Positions 17,722 through 25,853 of a stretch of DNA of 64,000 nt are shown here, in pieces; positions within the stretch are counted from its first letter, which is position 1, and every line of letters starts with the position of its first letter. The stretch comes from UBA7803 sp034522075 (GTDB taxonomy: Bacteria > Pseudomonadota > Gammaproteobacteria > Pseudomonadales > Azotimanducaceae). Where the stretch lies: NCBI GenBank assembly GCA_034522075.1, contig JAXHLO010000030.1, forward strand, positions 62,001 through 126,000, written 5' to 3'. A program made the position numbers and the translations under genes. Below the pieces are notes generated by a model. The model was not told the origin of the DNA and searched no databases. It saw only the letters and a program-made list of their open reading frames with translations.

Positions 17722-20228
17722 GGCTGGGCCTGGTGCTGCGCCTGGCCTGGCGGGATTGGCGCAGCGGCGAACTGGGGCTGTTGCTCGCTGCACTGCTGGT
17801 GGCAGTAGGCAGCGTCACGGCAGTGAGCCTGCTGGTGGATCGGCTGCAGCAGGCGTTGGTCGCGGAATCTGCCGAGTTTCTGGCAGCCGACCGCTACATC
17901 GGCAGCAGCCGCGCCATCCCGGATTCGTTCCGCGAGGCGGCCCGTGAGCTGAATCTCGATATTGCCGACACGCTGTCGTTTCCGTCCATGGTGTTTGCCG
18001 GCGACGAACGCAATCAGCTCGTGTCCGTTAAGGCGGTGACCGCCGGCTATCCCCTGCGCGGCACGCTCATCGTCGCCGACCGCCCGTTCACCCGCGGCCA
18101 GCCGACGGACGAATTGCCGGCGCCCGGCGAAGTATGGCTCGACTCCCGGCTCTTTCCGGCCCTGGATGTGGAACTGGGCGATACGGTGGAAGTGGGCATG
18201 GCCGAGCTCACCATCAGCCGGGTTCTGGTCACCGAGCCCGACCGCGGCGGCGGCATGTTCGACCTGGGCCCGCGCCTGCTCATGCACATGACCGACGTGC
18301 CGGCCACGGAGGTGGTGCAACCCGGCAGCCGACTGTCTTACCGCCTGCTGCTGCGGGGCCCTGACGCGGCATTGGAAACCCTGCGCGAGTCGTTGACCCT
18401 GGAACCCAATTTCCGCTGGCGCGGTATCCGCGACAGCAGCCAGGCCATCGGCGCGGCGCTGGATCGGGCAGAGAGCTTCCTGCTGCTCGGCGGGCTGCTG
18501 GGTGTGCTGCTGGCTGGTGTGGCGGTAGCGCTGTCGGCGCACCGCTATGCCCGGCGTCACTATGATCATGTGGCGATACTGAAAACCCTGGGCGCGGGCC
18601 CGGGGCAGATCCTGCGGGCCTTCATCGTGCTGCTGTCGGTGGTTGGCGCGGTGGCCGTGGTGCTGGGGCTGCTGCTCGGCAGCGGCCTGCACGCGGCCAT
18701 GGTGGCCGTGCTCATGGGTATCATGCCGGTATCGTTGCCCATGCCCACGGTGCGGCCGTTCCTGCTCGGCGGCGCCACCGGCTTCATCTGCGCCCTGGCC
18801 TTTGCCCTGCCGCCGCTGCTGCACCTGTACAACATTTCTCCCATGCGCGTGATCCGCCGTGATCTGGGCAGTGCGCCGCCGTCGCAGATCGTCAGTTACG
18901 CGGCCGCCGGGGCCGGCAGCCTGGGGCTGCTGCTGTGGTACAGCAACAGCCTGTGGCTCACCCTGTGGACGCTGGGATGCAGCGCCGCCGTGCTGGTGGG
19001 CTTTTCGGCCATGGCGCTTGGCCTGCTGCGCGGCGGCCGGGCGCTGGGCATGCAGGCGGGCAGCGGCTGGCGGCTGGCGCTGGCCGGTCTGCAGCGGCGC
19101 CGCCGGGAGAACGTGGCGCAGATTCTGATCTTCGGCCTGGCCATCATGCTGCTGCTCATTCTCGTGCTGCTGCGCACGGCACTGCTCGACGAATGGCGCA
19201 ATCAGGTCCCGGAAGATGCGCCCAATCATTTCGTGCTCAATGTCACGCCGGACCAGGTCGATGAACTGTCCGCCATGCTGGCGGAAGTCTCCGACAACCG
19301 CGGCGGGCTCTATCCCCTGGTGCGCGGACGCATCGTGGCGGTAGGCGACGTGGACGCGGAGACCTGGGAGGATCGCCAGCGGGCGGCCGGCGATGATGTC
19401 GGCGACGGGCCCAGCCTCACCTCGGAGCGCAACCTGACCTGGATGCGCGAGTTGCCGGGCGACAACCGGGTGGTTCGCGGCGAGTGGTGGTCGGATGCAG
19501 CCGGCTCCGCCGACAGGGCGCTGGTCTCGCTGGAAGACGACTATGCGGAGGATCGCGGGCTATCGGTGGGCGACATCCTCACCTTCGATATCGCGGGCCG
19601 CGAAGTGGTGGCGGAAGTCGCCAATCTGCGCCGCCTCGACTGGGAAAGCATGCGGCCCAACTTCTTCATCATCTTCTCGCCGGGCGTGCTCGAGGACTAT
19701 CCCGCCACCTATATGACCAGTTTCCATCTCGACAGCGAGCAGAAGCCGTTCCTGAATCGTCTGTTGTCGCGCTTCCCCACCGTCACGGTGATCGAGGTGG
19801 ATGCGCTGATCCGACAGATCCAGAGCATCATTTCCCGGGTCACGCAGGCGGTGGAACTGGTGCTGGGGCTGGTCCTTGCGGCGGGCTGTCTGGTGCTGGT
19901 GGCCAGCATTCAGGCGAGCCGCGATGCGCGCATGCACGAGCATGCGCTGATCCGTGCCCTGGGCGGCACCCGGCGGCTGATTGCCGGTTCCCTGGCCGCC
20001 GAGTTCGCCATACTGGGGCTGTTTGCCGGCGTGGTCGCGGTGGTCGGCGCCGAGGTGACCGTGGCCGTATTGCAGAGTCAGATCTTCGAGATGGGCGCGG
20101 ATATCCATCCCTGGCTATGGCTGCTGGGCCCGCTCACCGGCGCTGTGCTGATCCTCGCGGTGGGTCTGGCCGGAACCCGCAGTCTCATTTCCACGCCGCC
20201 CATGCTGGTGCTGCGCGGCCTCAACTGA
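17718..20228 (+). CDS. ybbP: FtsX-like ABC transporter permease, YbbP type
   Basis: The 836-residue protein has an N-terminal transmembrane helix, a large periplasmic domain (about residues 45-250), three helices with the FtsX motif LLGGLLGVLLAGVAVALSA and HYDHVAILKTLGAGPGQILR, two central helices, a second periplasmic domain (about 500-690) and a final FtsX repeat ending in LISTPPMLVLRGLN. This two-repeat layout with about ten helices matches E. coli YbbP. With YbbA it should form a mechanotransmission-type ABC complex that moves lipid-like or lipoprotein substrates. The function is not settled. Translation is coupled to ybbA. Confidence 0.9.
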   Translation: MRLGLVLRLAWRDWRSGELGLLLAALLVAVGSVTAVSLLVDRLQQALVAESAEFLAADRYIGSSRAIPDSFREAARELNLDIADTLSFPSMVFAGDERNQLVSVKAVTAGYPLRGTLIVADRPFTRGQPTDELPAPGEVWLDSRLFPALDVELGDTVEVGMAELTISRVLVTEPDRGGGMFDLGPRLLMHMTDVPATEVVQPGSRLSYRLLLRGPDAALETLRESLTLEPNFRWRGIRDSSQAIGAALDRAESFLLLGGLLGVLLAGVAVALSAHRYARRHYDHVAILKTLGAGPGQILRAFIVLLSVVGAVAVVLGLLLGSGLHAAMVAVLMGIMPVSLPMPTVRPFLLGGATGFICALAFALPPLLHLYNISPMRVIRRDLGSAPPSQIVSYAAAGAGSLGLLLWYSNSLWLTLWTLGCSAAVLVGFSAMALGLLRGGRALGMQAGSGWRLALAGLQRRRRENVAQILIFGLAIMLLLILVLLRTALLDEWRNQVPEDAPNHFVLNVTPDQVDELSAMLAEVSDNRGGLYPLVRGRIVAVGDVDAETWEDRQRAAGDDVGDGPSLTSERNLTWMRELPGDNRVVRGEWWSDAAGSADRALVSLEDDYAEDRGLSVGDILTFDIAGREVVAEVANLRRLDWESMRPNFFIIFSPGVLEDYPATYMTSFHLDSEQKPFLNRLLSRFPTVTVIEVDALIRQIQSIISRVTQAVELVLGLVLAAGCLVLVASIQASRDARMHEHALIRALGGTRRLIAGSLAAEFAILGLFAGVVAVVGAEVTVAVLQSQIFEMGADIHPWLWLLGPLTGAVLILAVGLAGTRSLISTPPMLVLRGLN

Positions 20229-20267
20229 CCCCGCCCGATCTGCGGCCGGCCGTTGCAGATCCGCCGC

Positions 20268-20289
20268 CGTCTACTAGGGTTAGTAGACG
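20268..20289. other. Perfect palindrome between ybbP and the GGDEF/EAL gene
   Basis: CGTCTACTA (20268-20276) and TAGTAGACG (20281-20289) form a perfect 9-base-pair inverted repeat around GGGT. It lies 39 bases after the ybbP stop codon and 36 bases before the next ATG. No U-tract follows, so it may be an operator or a hairpin ending ybbAP transcription; I cannot decide between them. Confidence 0.5.
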
Positions 20290-20325
20290 TATCACCCTTA
20301 CCTGGATAGCTGGATTCTCCAATCG

Positions 20326-22365
20326 ATGAGTAAGCTGCATCGCCTGTTCGGGCCCAGACGTCGCAGCGATTCCGACGGCGCCTCCGGCACATCCGGGAGG
20401 TCGGCCGCGCGGACCGCTGATCAGCCGCGGCAGGGGTTGCCGAGTGCGCTCGTGAAGGGGGCGGCCTGGCTGCCGTTGCTGCTGGCCGTGGCTTTCTGGA
20501 TCTTCAGCGGCCGGGTGCTCACCAGTGGCCCCGGCATTGCAGCGCAATCTGACAATGGGGCGCTGGTGGAGCGTCTGGCGGCGCTGCAGACCTATCATCT
20601 GGCGGCCCTGGCTCTGCTCACCGCGCTGGGCGTGGCCATCGCCGGTATGGCAGCGCGCTATCTGGCGCGGCAGCGTCAGAAGCCCGCCTGGTCCATGCAT
20701 GGCCTGGCGGAGCGGTTGTTCGAGAACTCGCCGGGAGCCGTGGTGGTCAGCGACGCCTATGACCGCATCCTGGCGGTCAACGATGCTTACACGCGCATGA
20801 CCGGCTATTCCCAGGCGGAAGTGCTGGGCCACGACATAGGTTTCAATCATGCCGGTCAGCAGGATCAGGCGTTCTATGAAGCCATGCGTGAAACCCTGGC
20901 ATGCCGCGGCCGCTGGATCGGCGAGTTCTGGCTGCGCAACAAAGACGGTGAAGCCTTCGCCGACAAGGTCACGCGCATGCGCCTGGCCGGCCAGCGTGAC
21001 GAGCTGCTGGGCTATCTGACCCTGTCCATGGACATGCTCAGCTCCGATGATGCCAAGCGGCTGATGCTCTGGCAGGCCCACCACGACACTCTGACCAAGC
21101 TGCCCAACCGGAATCTGTTCGAAGAGCGTCTGACCCGCCTGCTGCTGCGTAACCAGGAGAAGGGTTTCATGGGCGCGCTGGTCAGCATCGACCTGGATCG
21201 TTTCAAGATGGTCAACGATTCCGTCGGGCCGTCGAACGGCGATCAGGTGCTCATGGAAGTGGCCTACCGCATCGCCATGTGTGTGGAAGAATCCCACACC
21301 GTAGCCCGTCTCGGCAGCGATCACTTTGCGGTGCTGATGAGCGAGGTGAACGACTACGGCGAAGTGGAGCGCCTCGGCCGCAGCATCCTCGCTGCCGTCA
21401 ACGAACCGTTCAGCGTCGACGGCCGTGAATTGTTCATCACCGCCAGCGTCGGCGTGGCGCTTCTGCCCCAGGACGGCGACCAGACCGGCGAGCTGCTGCA
21501 GAAGGCCGATGCCGCGCGGATTCAGATCAAGGAAGACGGCGGTAACAACCTGGCGTTCTTCGAACCGGACATGAACACGCGCGCCGAACGCCGCCTGGAA
21601 CTGGAATCCGCGCTGCGCCGCGCCATCGCCAATGACGAGCTGCTGCTGTATTACCAGCCGGTCATCGACGTCAAACGCGGCCTGGTCACCAGCGCCGAGG
21701 CTCTGTTGCGCTGGCAGCATCCCGATCTCGGCATGGTGTCGCCGGGCGAGTTCATTCCGGTGGCGGAAGATATGGGCCTCATCGTCGAGATCGGCCAGTG
21801 GGTCGTCTCCGAGTGTCATCGCCAGCTCGAGGTGTGGCGCCGCCAGGGGCTCGACGATCTGCGGATCTCGTTGAATGTCAGCGCCATGCAGTTGCGCCGT
21901 GATGAGGATGCCCAGGCGTTGCTGCGCCTGCTCAGCACGGTGGCAGATGACCGGCTGGTTCTGGAGCTCACGGAAAGTGCGCTGATGGAGAACAGCGACG
22001 GCGTCCACCGCTTCCTCAGCCAGGCCCGGGCCATGGGCAGCATGGTGGCGCTGGACGACTTCGGTACCGGTTTTTCTTCGCTCGGCTATCTGCGCAACTT
22101 CGAGTTCGACGTCCTCAAAGTCGACAAGACCTTCATCGATCAGCTTTCCAGCACCCGCGATTACGGTCTGGTGGCTTCCATTGTCAGCATGGGCCGGATT
22201 CTCGGTATGCGCGTGGTAGCCGAAGGCGTGGAAACCGCCGAGCAGGTGAAGCGCCTGAAGCAGATCGGTTGCGACTACGTGCAGGGCTTCTACTTTTCGC
22301 GGCCGCTGCCGGCAGAGCAGTTCTTTGCCTTCGTTACGGACGGGGAGTTGCGGGAGGTCGGCTGA
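20326..22365 (+). CDS. PAS-GGDEF-EAL membrane protein, probable c-di-GMP phosphodiesterase
   Basis: The 679-residue protein has two N-terminal transmembrane helices (about residues 45-65 and 92-115), a PAS domain (about 128-240, AVVVSDAYDRILAVNDAYTRMTGYS), a GGDEF domain (about 245-405) and an EAL domain (about 425-665). The GGDEF signature is GSDHF (about 330-334), lacking the catalytic glutamate, so cyclase activity is unlikely. The EAL domain keeps AEALLRWQHP, LNVSAMQLRR, LELTES, LDDFGTGFSSLGYL and KVDKTFI, so c-di-GMP hydrolysis is likely. The degenerate GGDEF may bind GTP as a regulatory domain. The gene stands alone on its strand behind a palindrome. Confidence 0.9.
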   Translation: MSKLHRLFGPRRRSDSDGASGTSGRSAARTADQPRQGLPSALVKGAAWLPLLLAVAFWIFSGRVLTSGPGIAAQSDNGALVERLAALQTYHLAALALLTALGVAIAGMAARYLARQRQKPAWSMHGLAERLFENSPGAVVVSDAYDRILAVNDAYTRMTGYSQAEVLGHDIGFNHAGQQDQAFYEAMRETLACRGRWIGEFWLRNKDGEAFADKVTRMRLAGQRDELLGYLTLSMDMLSSDDAKRLMLWQAHHDTLTKLPNRNLFEERLTRLLLRNQEKGFMGALVSIDLDRFKMVNDSVGPSNGDQVLMEVAYRIAMCVEESHTVARLGSDHFAVLMSEVNDYGEVERLGRSILAAVNEPFSVDGRELFITASVGVALLPQDGDQTGELLQKADAARIQIKEDGGNNLAFFEPDMNTRAERRLELESALRRAIANDELLLYYQPVIDVKRGLVTSAEALLRWQHPDLGMVSPGEFIPVAEDMGLIVEIGQWVVSECHRQLEVWRRQGLDDLRISLNVSAMQLRRDEDAQALLRLLSTVADDRLVLELTESALMENSDGVHRFLSQARAMGSMVALDDFGTGFSSLGYLRNFEFDVLKVDKTFIDQLSSTRDYGLVASIVSMGRILGMRVVAEGVETAEQVKRLKQIGCDYVQGFYFSRPLPAEQFFAFVTDGELREVG

Positions 22366-22414
22366 TTTTGCGCTGACGGGGCGGCTGGTCGGTGGCGGTT
22401 GGGTTGGCCGGTGA

Positions 22415-22443
22415 GATGGGTGGCCGGTCGCCGCCCACCCATC
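22415..22443 (+). terminator. Hairpin downstream of the GGDEF/EAL gene
   Basis: GATGGGTGG (22415-22423) and CCACCCATC (22435-22443) form a perfect 9-base-pair stem with an 11-base loop. It lies 50 bases after the stop codon of the PAS-GGDEF-EAL gene. There is no U-tract, so a terminator role is only inferred from position. Confidence 0.4.
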
Positions 22444-22463
22444 ACCGTCCATCCACTGGCGAT

Positions 22464-22499
22464 TGGTCGATGAGGTTTGGTCGATGAGGTCTGGTCGAC
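22464..22499. repeat. Short tandem repeat, 14-base unit
   Basis: TGGTCGATGAGGTT (22464-22477) is followed by TGGTCGATGAGGTC (22478-22491) and a partial third copy TGGTCGAC. It lies in the 231-base spacer before the alpha/beta hydrolase gene. The rest of that spacer shows no gene or clear promoter. Confidence 0.75.
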
Positions 22500-22596
22500 A
22501 GCTCCCAACCCTGAGGCGCCGTTTGGAAATGTTCGTTGACACGGACGACTGCGCCCCAGACGATGGCCGCTGACGGGCAACTCCCGTAAGGCTGCC

Positions 22597-23449
22597 ATGA
22601 TGGAAGAAGGTTTCATCGATCTCGAGCACGGGCGGATATGGTATCGCCGGAGCGGCGGTGGCAGTGCTTTGCCTGTCTTGCTTCTGCACGGTGGCCCGGG
22701 CGCCGCGTCCTACTATCTTGAGCCACTTGAGGAGCGCCTCTCCGGGCATCGTCCCGTCATCGTTTACGATCAGCTCGGCTGTGGTCGATCAGACAAGCCT
22801 GACGACCCGTCTCTCTGGACCCTCGATTACTTCACTTCCGAAGTCGACCAGATGCGCAAAGCGCTTGGGCTTGACGAATGCCACCTGCTCGGGCATTCGT
22901 GGGGCGGATGGCTCTCCATTGACTACCTCTGCCGGTGCCCGGATGGCGTTTCCAAGGTCGTACTTGCCTCAACGTCTTCGAACATTGCTACCTTTGTTGA
23001 GAACTGCCAGCGCCTGATGGTGGGGTTGCCCGCACCGCACGCCGAGGTGCTCCTGGCCGGGGATCTCGACGACCCTGGTTATGAAGCCGCTGAACAGGCT
23101 TTCCTGGAGCACCACCTGTGTCGCCTCGATCCGTGGCCCGAGTCAATATTGAAATCCGTCGAATCGCTCGACGGTAACCAGGTTTATCAGACAATGAATG
23201 GTCCAAACGAGTTTACTGTGGTGGGTAACCTGAGAGATTGGTCCCGCGACGCCGACCTGCATCTCATAGGCCAGCCAACGCTGATCACCTACGGGGCATA
23301 TGACGAACTCGGTGAGCCTTGTGCTCTGCAAAATCAAGCAGGGTATTCCACACGCGGAACTGATGTGCTTCGAAGAGTCTTCACACATGGCCCACATCGA
23401 AGAGGCGGACGCTTACTGCGCTGCGGTCGAGACATTCCTGGCACACTAG
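22597..23449 (+). CDS. Proline iminopeptidase-like alpha/beta hydrolase, interrupted by a one-base frameshift
   Basis: The protein matches S33 proline iminopeptidase-type hydrolases: LLLHGGPGAASYYLEP (oxyanion hole), VYDQLGCGRSDKP, and the nucleophile elbow GHSWGGWLS. The frame is intact to about 23316 (ITYGAYDELGEP). The conserved end then continues in the +1 frame as CKIKQGIPHAELMCFEESSH and MAHIEEADAYCAAVETFLAH, ending at a TAG at 23447-23449. Joined, this gives about 283 residues, the normal length, and restores the catalytic histidine (SSHMAH). As written the frame runs to 23511 with an unrelated tail. A one-base insertion lies between 23314 and 23335. Substrate specificity is unknown. 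Confidence 0.75.
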
Positions 23450-23573
23450 TTCTTTTGAGACGACCCGAAGCTGTCAGTCGAGAAGGTGCGACGCGTAGGA
23501 TTGGGTGGTAGAGATCGTCTGATGCCCCAATTATCCTGTCCGGCGGGTCTGAACTGGAATGGAGGGGACGACG

Positions 23574-23990
23574 ATGAGCGAAATTCTCAGTCAAGCGGAA
23601 GGCTTCTTTGCAGCGTGTGAAACGGGCAAGGGTTGGGAAGGCTGCAAAGAATATTGCCATGCCCAGGCCACGTTTTCCTGCCAGTCGGCTGCTCTGGCCG
23701 ATGTGGACACTCTGGAGGGATATTGCGAATGGATGAAGAATCTACTCGTGCCGATTCCAGACGGCCACTATGAACTGAAGTTCATGGCTGAAGACGGGAA
23801 GCGGCAGACCGTTGCAGCCTTTGCGGTATTTCAAGGAACACAAACGGGGCCGGGGGGACCAGGCGAGCCAACCGGCAAGCCAGTTGCAAGTGATTATGTC
23901 TATGCCATGGAATTCGACAATGGGCGAATCCGGCACATGACCAAGGTCTGGAACGACAGCATCGCCCTGCAGCAATTGGGCTGGGCGTAG
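23574..23990 (+). CDS. NTF2-like / SnoaL-like protein
   Basis: The 138-residue protein begins MSEILSQAEGFFAACETGKG after a strong GGAGGGGACG Shine-Dalgarno; an upstream in-frame ATG at 23559 lacks such a site. The pattern FFAACETGKGWEGCKEYC, LEGYCEWMKNLL, HYELKFMAEDG and YVYAMEFDNGRIRHMTKVWND fits the cone-shaped NTF2 fold used by SnoaL-type cyclases, isomerases and many uncharacterised proteins. No specific reaction can be assigned. Codon use is more AT-tolerant than in flanking core genes, consistent with the accessory character of this block. Confidence 0.65.
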   Translation: MSEILSQAEGFFAACETGKGWEGCKEYCHAQATFSCQSAALADVDTLEGYCEWMKNLLVPIPDGHYELKFMAEDGKRQTVAAFAVFQGTQTGPGGPGEPTGKPVASDYVYAMEFDNGRIRHMTKVWNDSIALQQLGWA

Positions 23991-24237
23991 AAACCATTTC
24001 ATCAGGCTGGGTTCCTGGCGCGGTTTGCTCCGCTCATGGCCCGCCAATGACATTCGCTGCAAGGCAACAAACCGGCAGGCGGCGACCCGACTGTTGGCGT
24101 GGTGTATCGCCTCGAGCCTGAAACAGCACGTCAATAGTGTTTGGTGAGTGTTTATCTTTGGCGGGTACCAGTCGATCCCATTCACTGCCGTGATCTCCGG
24201 CTTGAATGTTCATACCATTGAGTTCATACTCGAGAAC

Positions 24238-24447
24238 ATGTCATCCGTCCGCAAGACCATTTCCTTCCCCCCGGCGGTTGCCCGGCACCTGGATCGTGAA
24301 GCCGCACGCCAGGGGAAGTCCGTTTCGTCGCTTGTGACTGAGCTTGTCTCCCGTCAGCCCGTCGCGCTGCCATATGCGGGCTTGATCGACGACGATGAAG
24401 ATCTTTCGCTGCGCGTCGAGGAGATTCTCGGCCGGCTCCGGCGTTGA
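24238..24447 (+). CDS. Ribbon-helix-helix (CopG-like) antitoxin of a VapBC-type module
   Basis: The 69-residue protein starts MSSVRKTISFPPAVARHLDR. VRKTISFP is the DNA-contacting beta strand, followed by two helices (AVARHLDREAARQGKS and VSSLVTELVSR), the usual RHH fold. An acidic C-terminus (LIDDDEDLSLRVEEILGRL) would wrap the toxin. It overlaps the PIN-domain toxin gene by four bases (TTGA), the standard antitoxin-toxin arrangement. It probably dimerises, represses its own promoter and neutralises the toxin. An in-frame ATG at 24148 exists, but the extra residues look non-coding. Confidence 0.75.
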   Translation: MSSVRKTISFPPAVARHLDREAARQGKSVSSLVTELVSRQPVALPYAGLIDDDEDLSLRVEEILGRLRR

Positions 24448-24878
24448 TCGTTTGCGATACGGGTCCGCTCGTCTCCGCGTTGAACCGCGCGGAGCGCCAA
24501 CGCCACCGTTTCGCCGTGGAACTTCTCACGCACCTGGGCCGGGACATTCTGGTGCCCTGGCCGGTACTCGTCGAAGTGGATCTGTTGATGCGATCGCGCG
24601 GGCATGAGGACGCTGCGTTGCAGTTCGGGGACAGTTTACTTGCCGGCGTTCACCAATTGGACGCACCGACTTTCCCGGAACTGGAACTGGCCTTGCGCCT
24701 TGCCCGACGCTACCAGGGTAGTGGCGCGGACCTGCCGGATCTGTCCGTTATGGCCATGGCTTCAGTTCGCAAGGCCAGTATTCTGACTTGGGATTTTCGC
24801 CACTTTCGAGCGGTGGTGCTGCGCCGGGGCCATCGCTGGCCGCTGGTCGTCGAGGAGGACGAGCTGCCGGATCCGTGA
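24444..24878 (+). CDS. vapC: PIN-domain ribonuclease toxin (VapC-like)
   Basis: The 144-residue protein uses a TTG start overlapping the antitoxin stop codon. The PIN acidic residues are in place: IVCDTGPLVSALN (Asp5), PWPVLVEVDLLMRS (Glu), GADLPDLSVMAMAS (Asp) and ILTWDFRHF (Asp). VapC toxins are metal-dependent endonucleases that cut tRNA or rRNA when the antitoxin is lost. The 24238-24878 pair sits between accessory genes and the core gene ttcA, so it was probably acquired horizontally. Confidence 0.85.
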   Translation: MIVCDTGPLVSALNRAERQRHRFAVELLTHLGRDILVPWPVLVEVDLLMRSRGHEDAALQFGDSLLAGVHQLDAPTFPELELALRLARRYQGSGADLPDLSVMAMASVRKASILTWDFRHFRAVVLRRGHRWPLVVEEDELPDP

Positions 24879-24986
24879 GATCTTCTCGCCACGCGAACAG
24901 AGCGCTCGACCCCATCGACCTTTCAGCCGCACCGCCGGCCTAACGCTGGTAGACTGCGCTGCCCGCAAGAGCAACCCGAGAACCCC

Positions 24987-25853
24987 ATGCCGGTAGAGCA
25001 CTTTCAGCCCCAGGCTGATCGCCGTCAGGCGCGCTACGACGTCAACAAGCTGCACAAGCGCTTGCGGCGTCAGGTGGGCCGGGCCATCGAGGACTTCGCC
25101 ATGATCGGAGAAGGCGATCGGGTGATGGTGTGCCTGTCCGGCGGCAAGGATTCGTACACGCTGCTGGACATCCTGCGCAATCTGCAGCATTCGGCGCCGG
25201 TGAGCTTCGAACTGGTGCCCGTGCACCTCGATCAGAAGCAGCCGGGCTATCCCGCGGGGCTCATGGCCGAATACCTGGAAGCCCAGGGCCTCGAGCACTA
25301 CATTCTCGAGGAAGACACCTACAGCGTGGTTCAGGAGCTGACCCCGGCGGGTAAGACCACCTGTCCGGTGTGCTCGCGCCTGCGCCGCGGCATCCTCTAT
25401 GCCTGTGCCCGGCGCATCGGTGCGACGCGGATAGCGCTGGGGCATCATCTGGACGACGCGGTAGAGACCCTGTTCCTCAACCTGTTCCACGGCGGGCGCA
25501 TGAAGTCCATGCCGCCCAAGCTGAAAAGCGACGACGGCAGCAACATCGTCATCCGGCCGCTGTACTACTGCCGGGAAGCGGACATCGCGCAATGGGCGGA
25601 ACATCGCGGCTTTCCGATCATTCCCTGCAACCTGTGCGGCTCCCAGGAAAATCTGCAGCGCCAGGTGATCAAGGAGATGCTCGTGCAGTGGGACCAGCAG
25701 TCGCCCGGCCGGGTGCGCAACATTGCCCGGGCCATGGCCAATGTGGTGCCGTCCCATCTGGCCGATGCCGAGCTGTTCGATTTTGCCGGGCTGGAACGCT
25801 CCGGCGCGCTCGCCGGCGTCCGCGTGCCGCTGAAGGACGTTACTGCCCGCTGA
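24987..25853 (+). CDS. ttcA: tRNA 2-thiocytidine(32) synthetase TtcA
   Basis: The 288-residue protein carries the ATP pyrophosphatase PP-loop MVCLSGGKDSYTLLD (about residues 46-60) and the central CPVCSRLRRG and PCNLCGSQENLQR cysteine motifs. One CxxC pair binds the [4Fe-4S] cluster in TtcA. GHHLDDAVETLFLNLFH and KSMPPKL are also characteristic. TtcA adenylates C32 of certain tRNAs and replaces oxygen with sulfur. Its last 14 bases overlap the 3' end of the convergent giant kinase gene. Confidence 0.95.
   Translation: MPVEHFQPQADRRQARYDVNKLHKRLRRQVGRAIEDFAMIGEGDRVMVCLSGGKDSYTLLDILRNLQHSAPVSFELVPVHLDQKQPGYPAGLMAEYLEAQGLEHYILEEDTYSVVQELTPAGKTTCPVCSRLRRGILYACARRIGATRIALGHHLDDAVETLFLNLFHGGRMKSMPPKLKSDDGSNIVIRPLYYCREADIAQWAEHRGFPIIPCNLCGSQENLQRQVIKEMLVQWDQQSPGRVRNIARAMANVVPSHLADAELFDFAGLERSGALAGVRVPLKDVTAR

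Noticed and set aside
22464..22499. Tandem repeats as a CRISPR array
   Set aside because: The units are adjacent without spacers, too short and too few; no cas genes nearby.
24930..24960. GCCTAAC motif near 24939 resembling half of an integron attC site next to the VapBC module
   Set aside because: No matching GTTRRRY core or folded attC structure was found within a sensible distance; chance occurrence.
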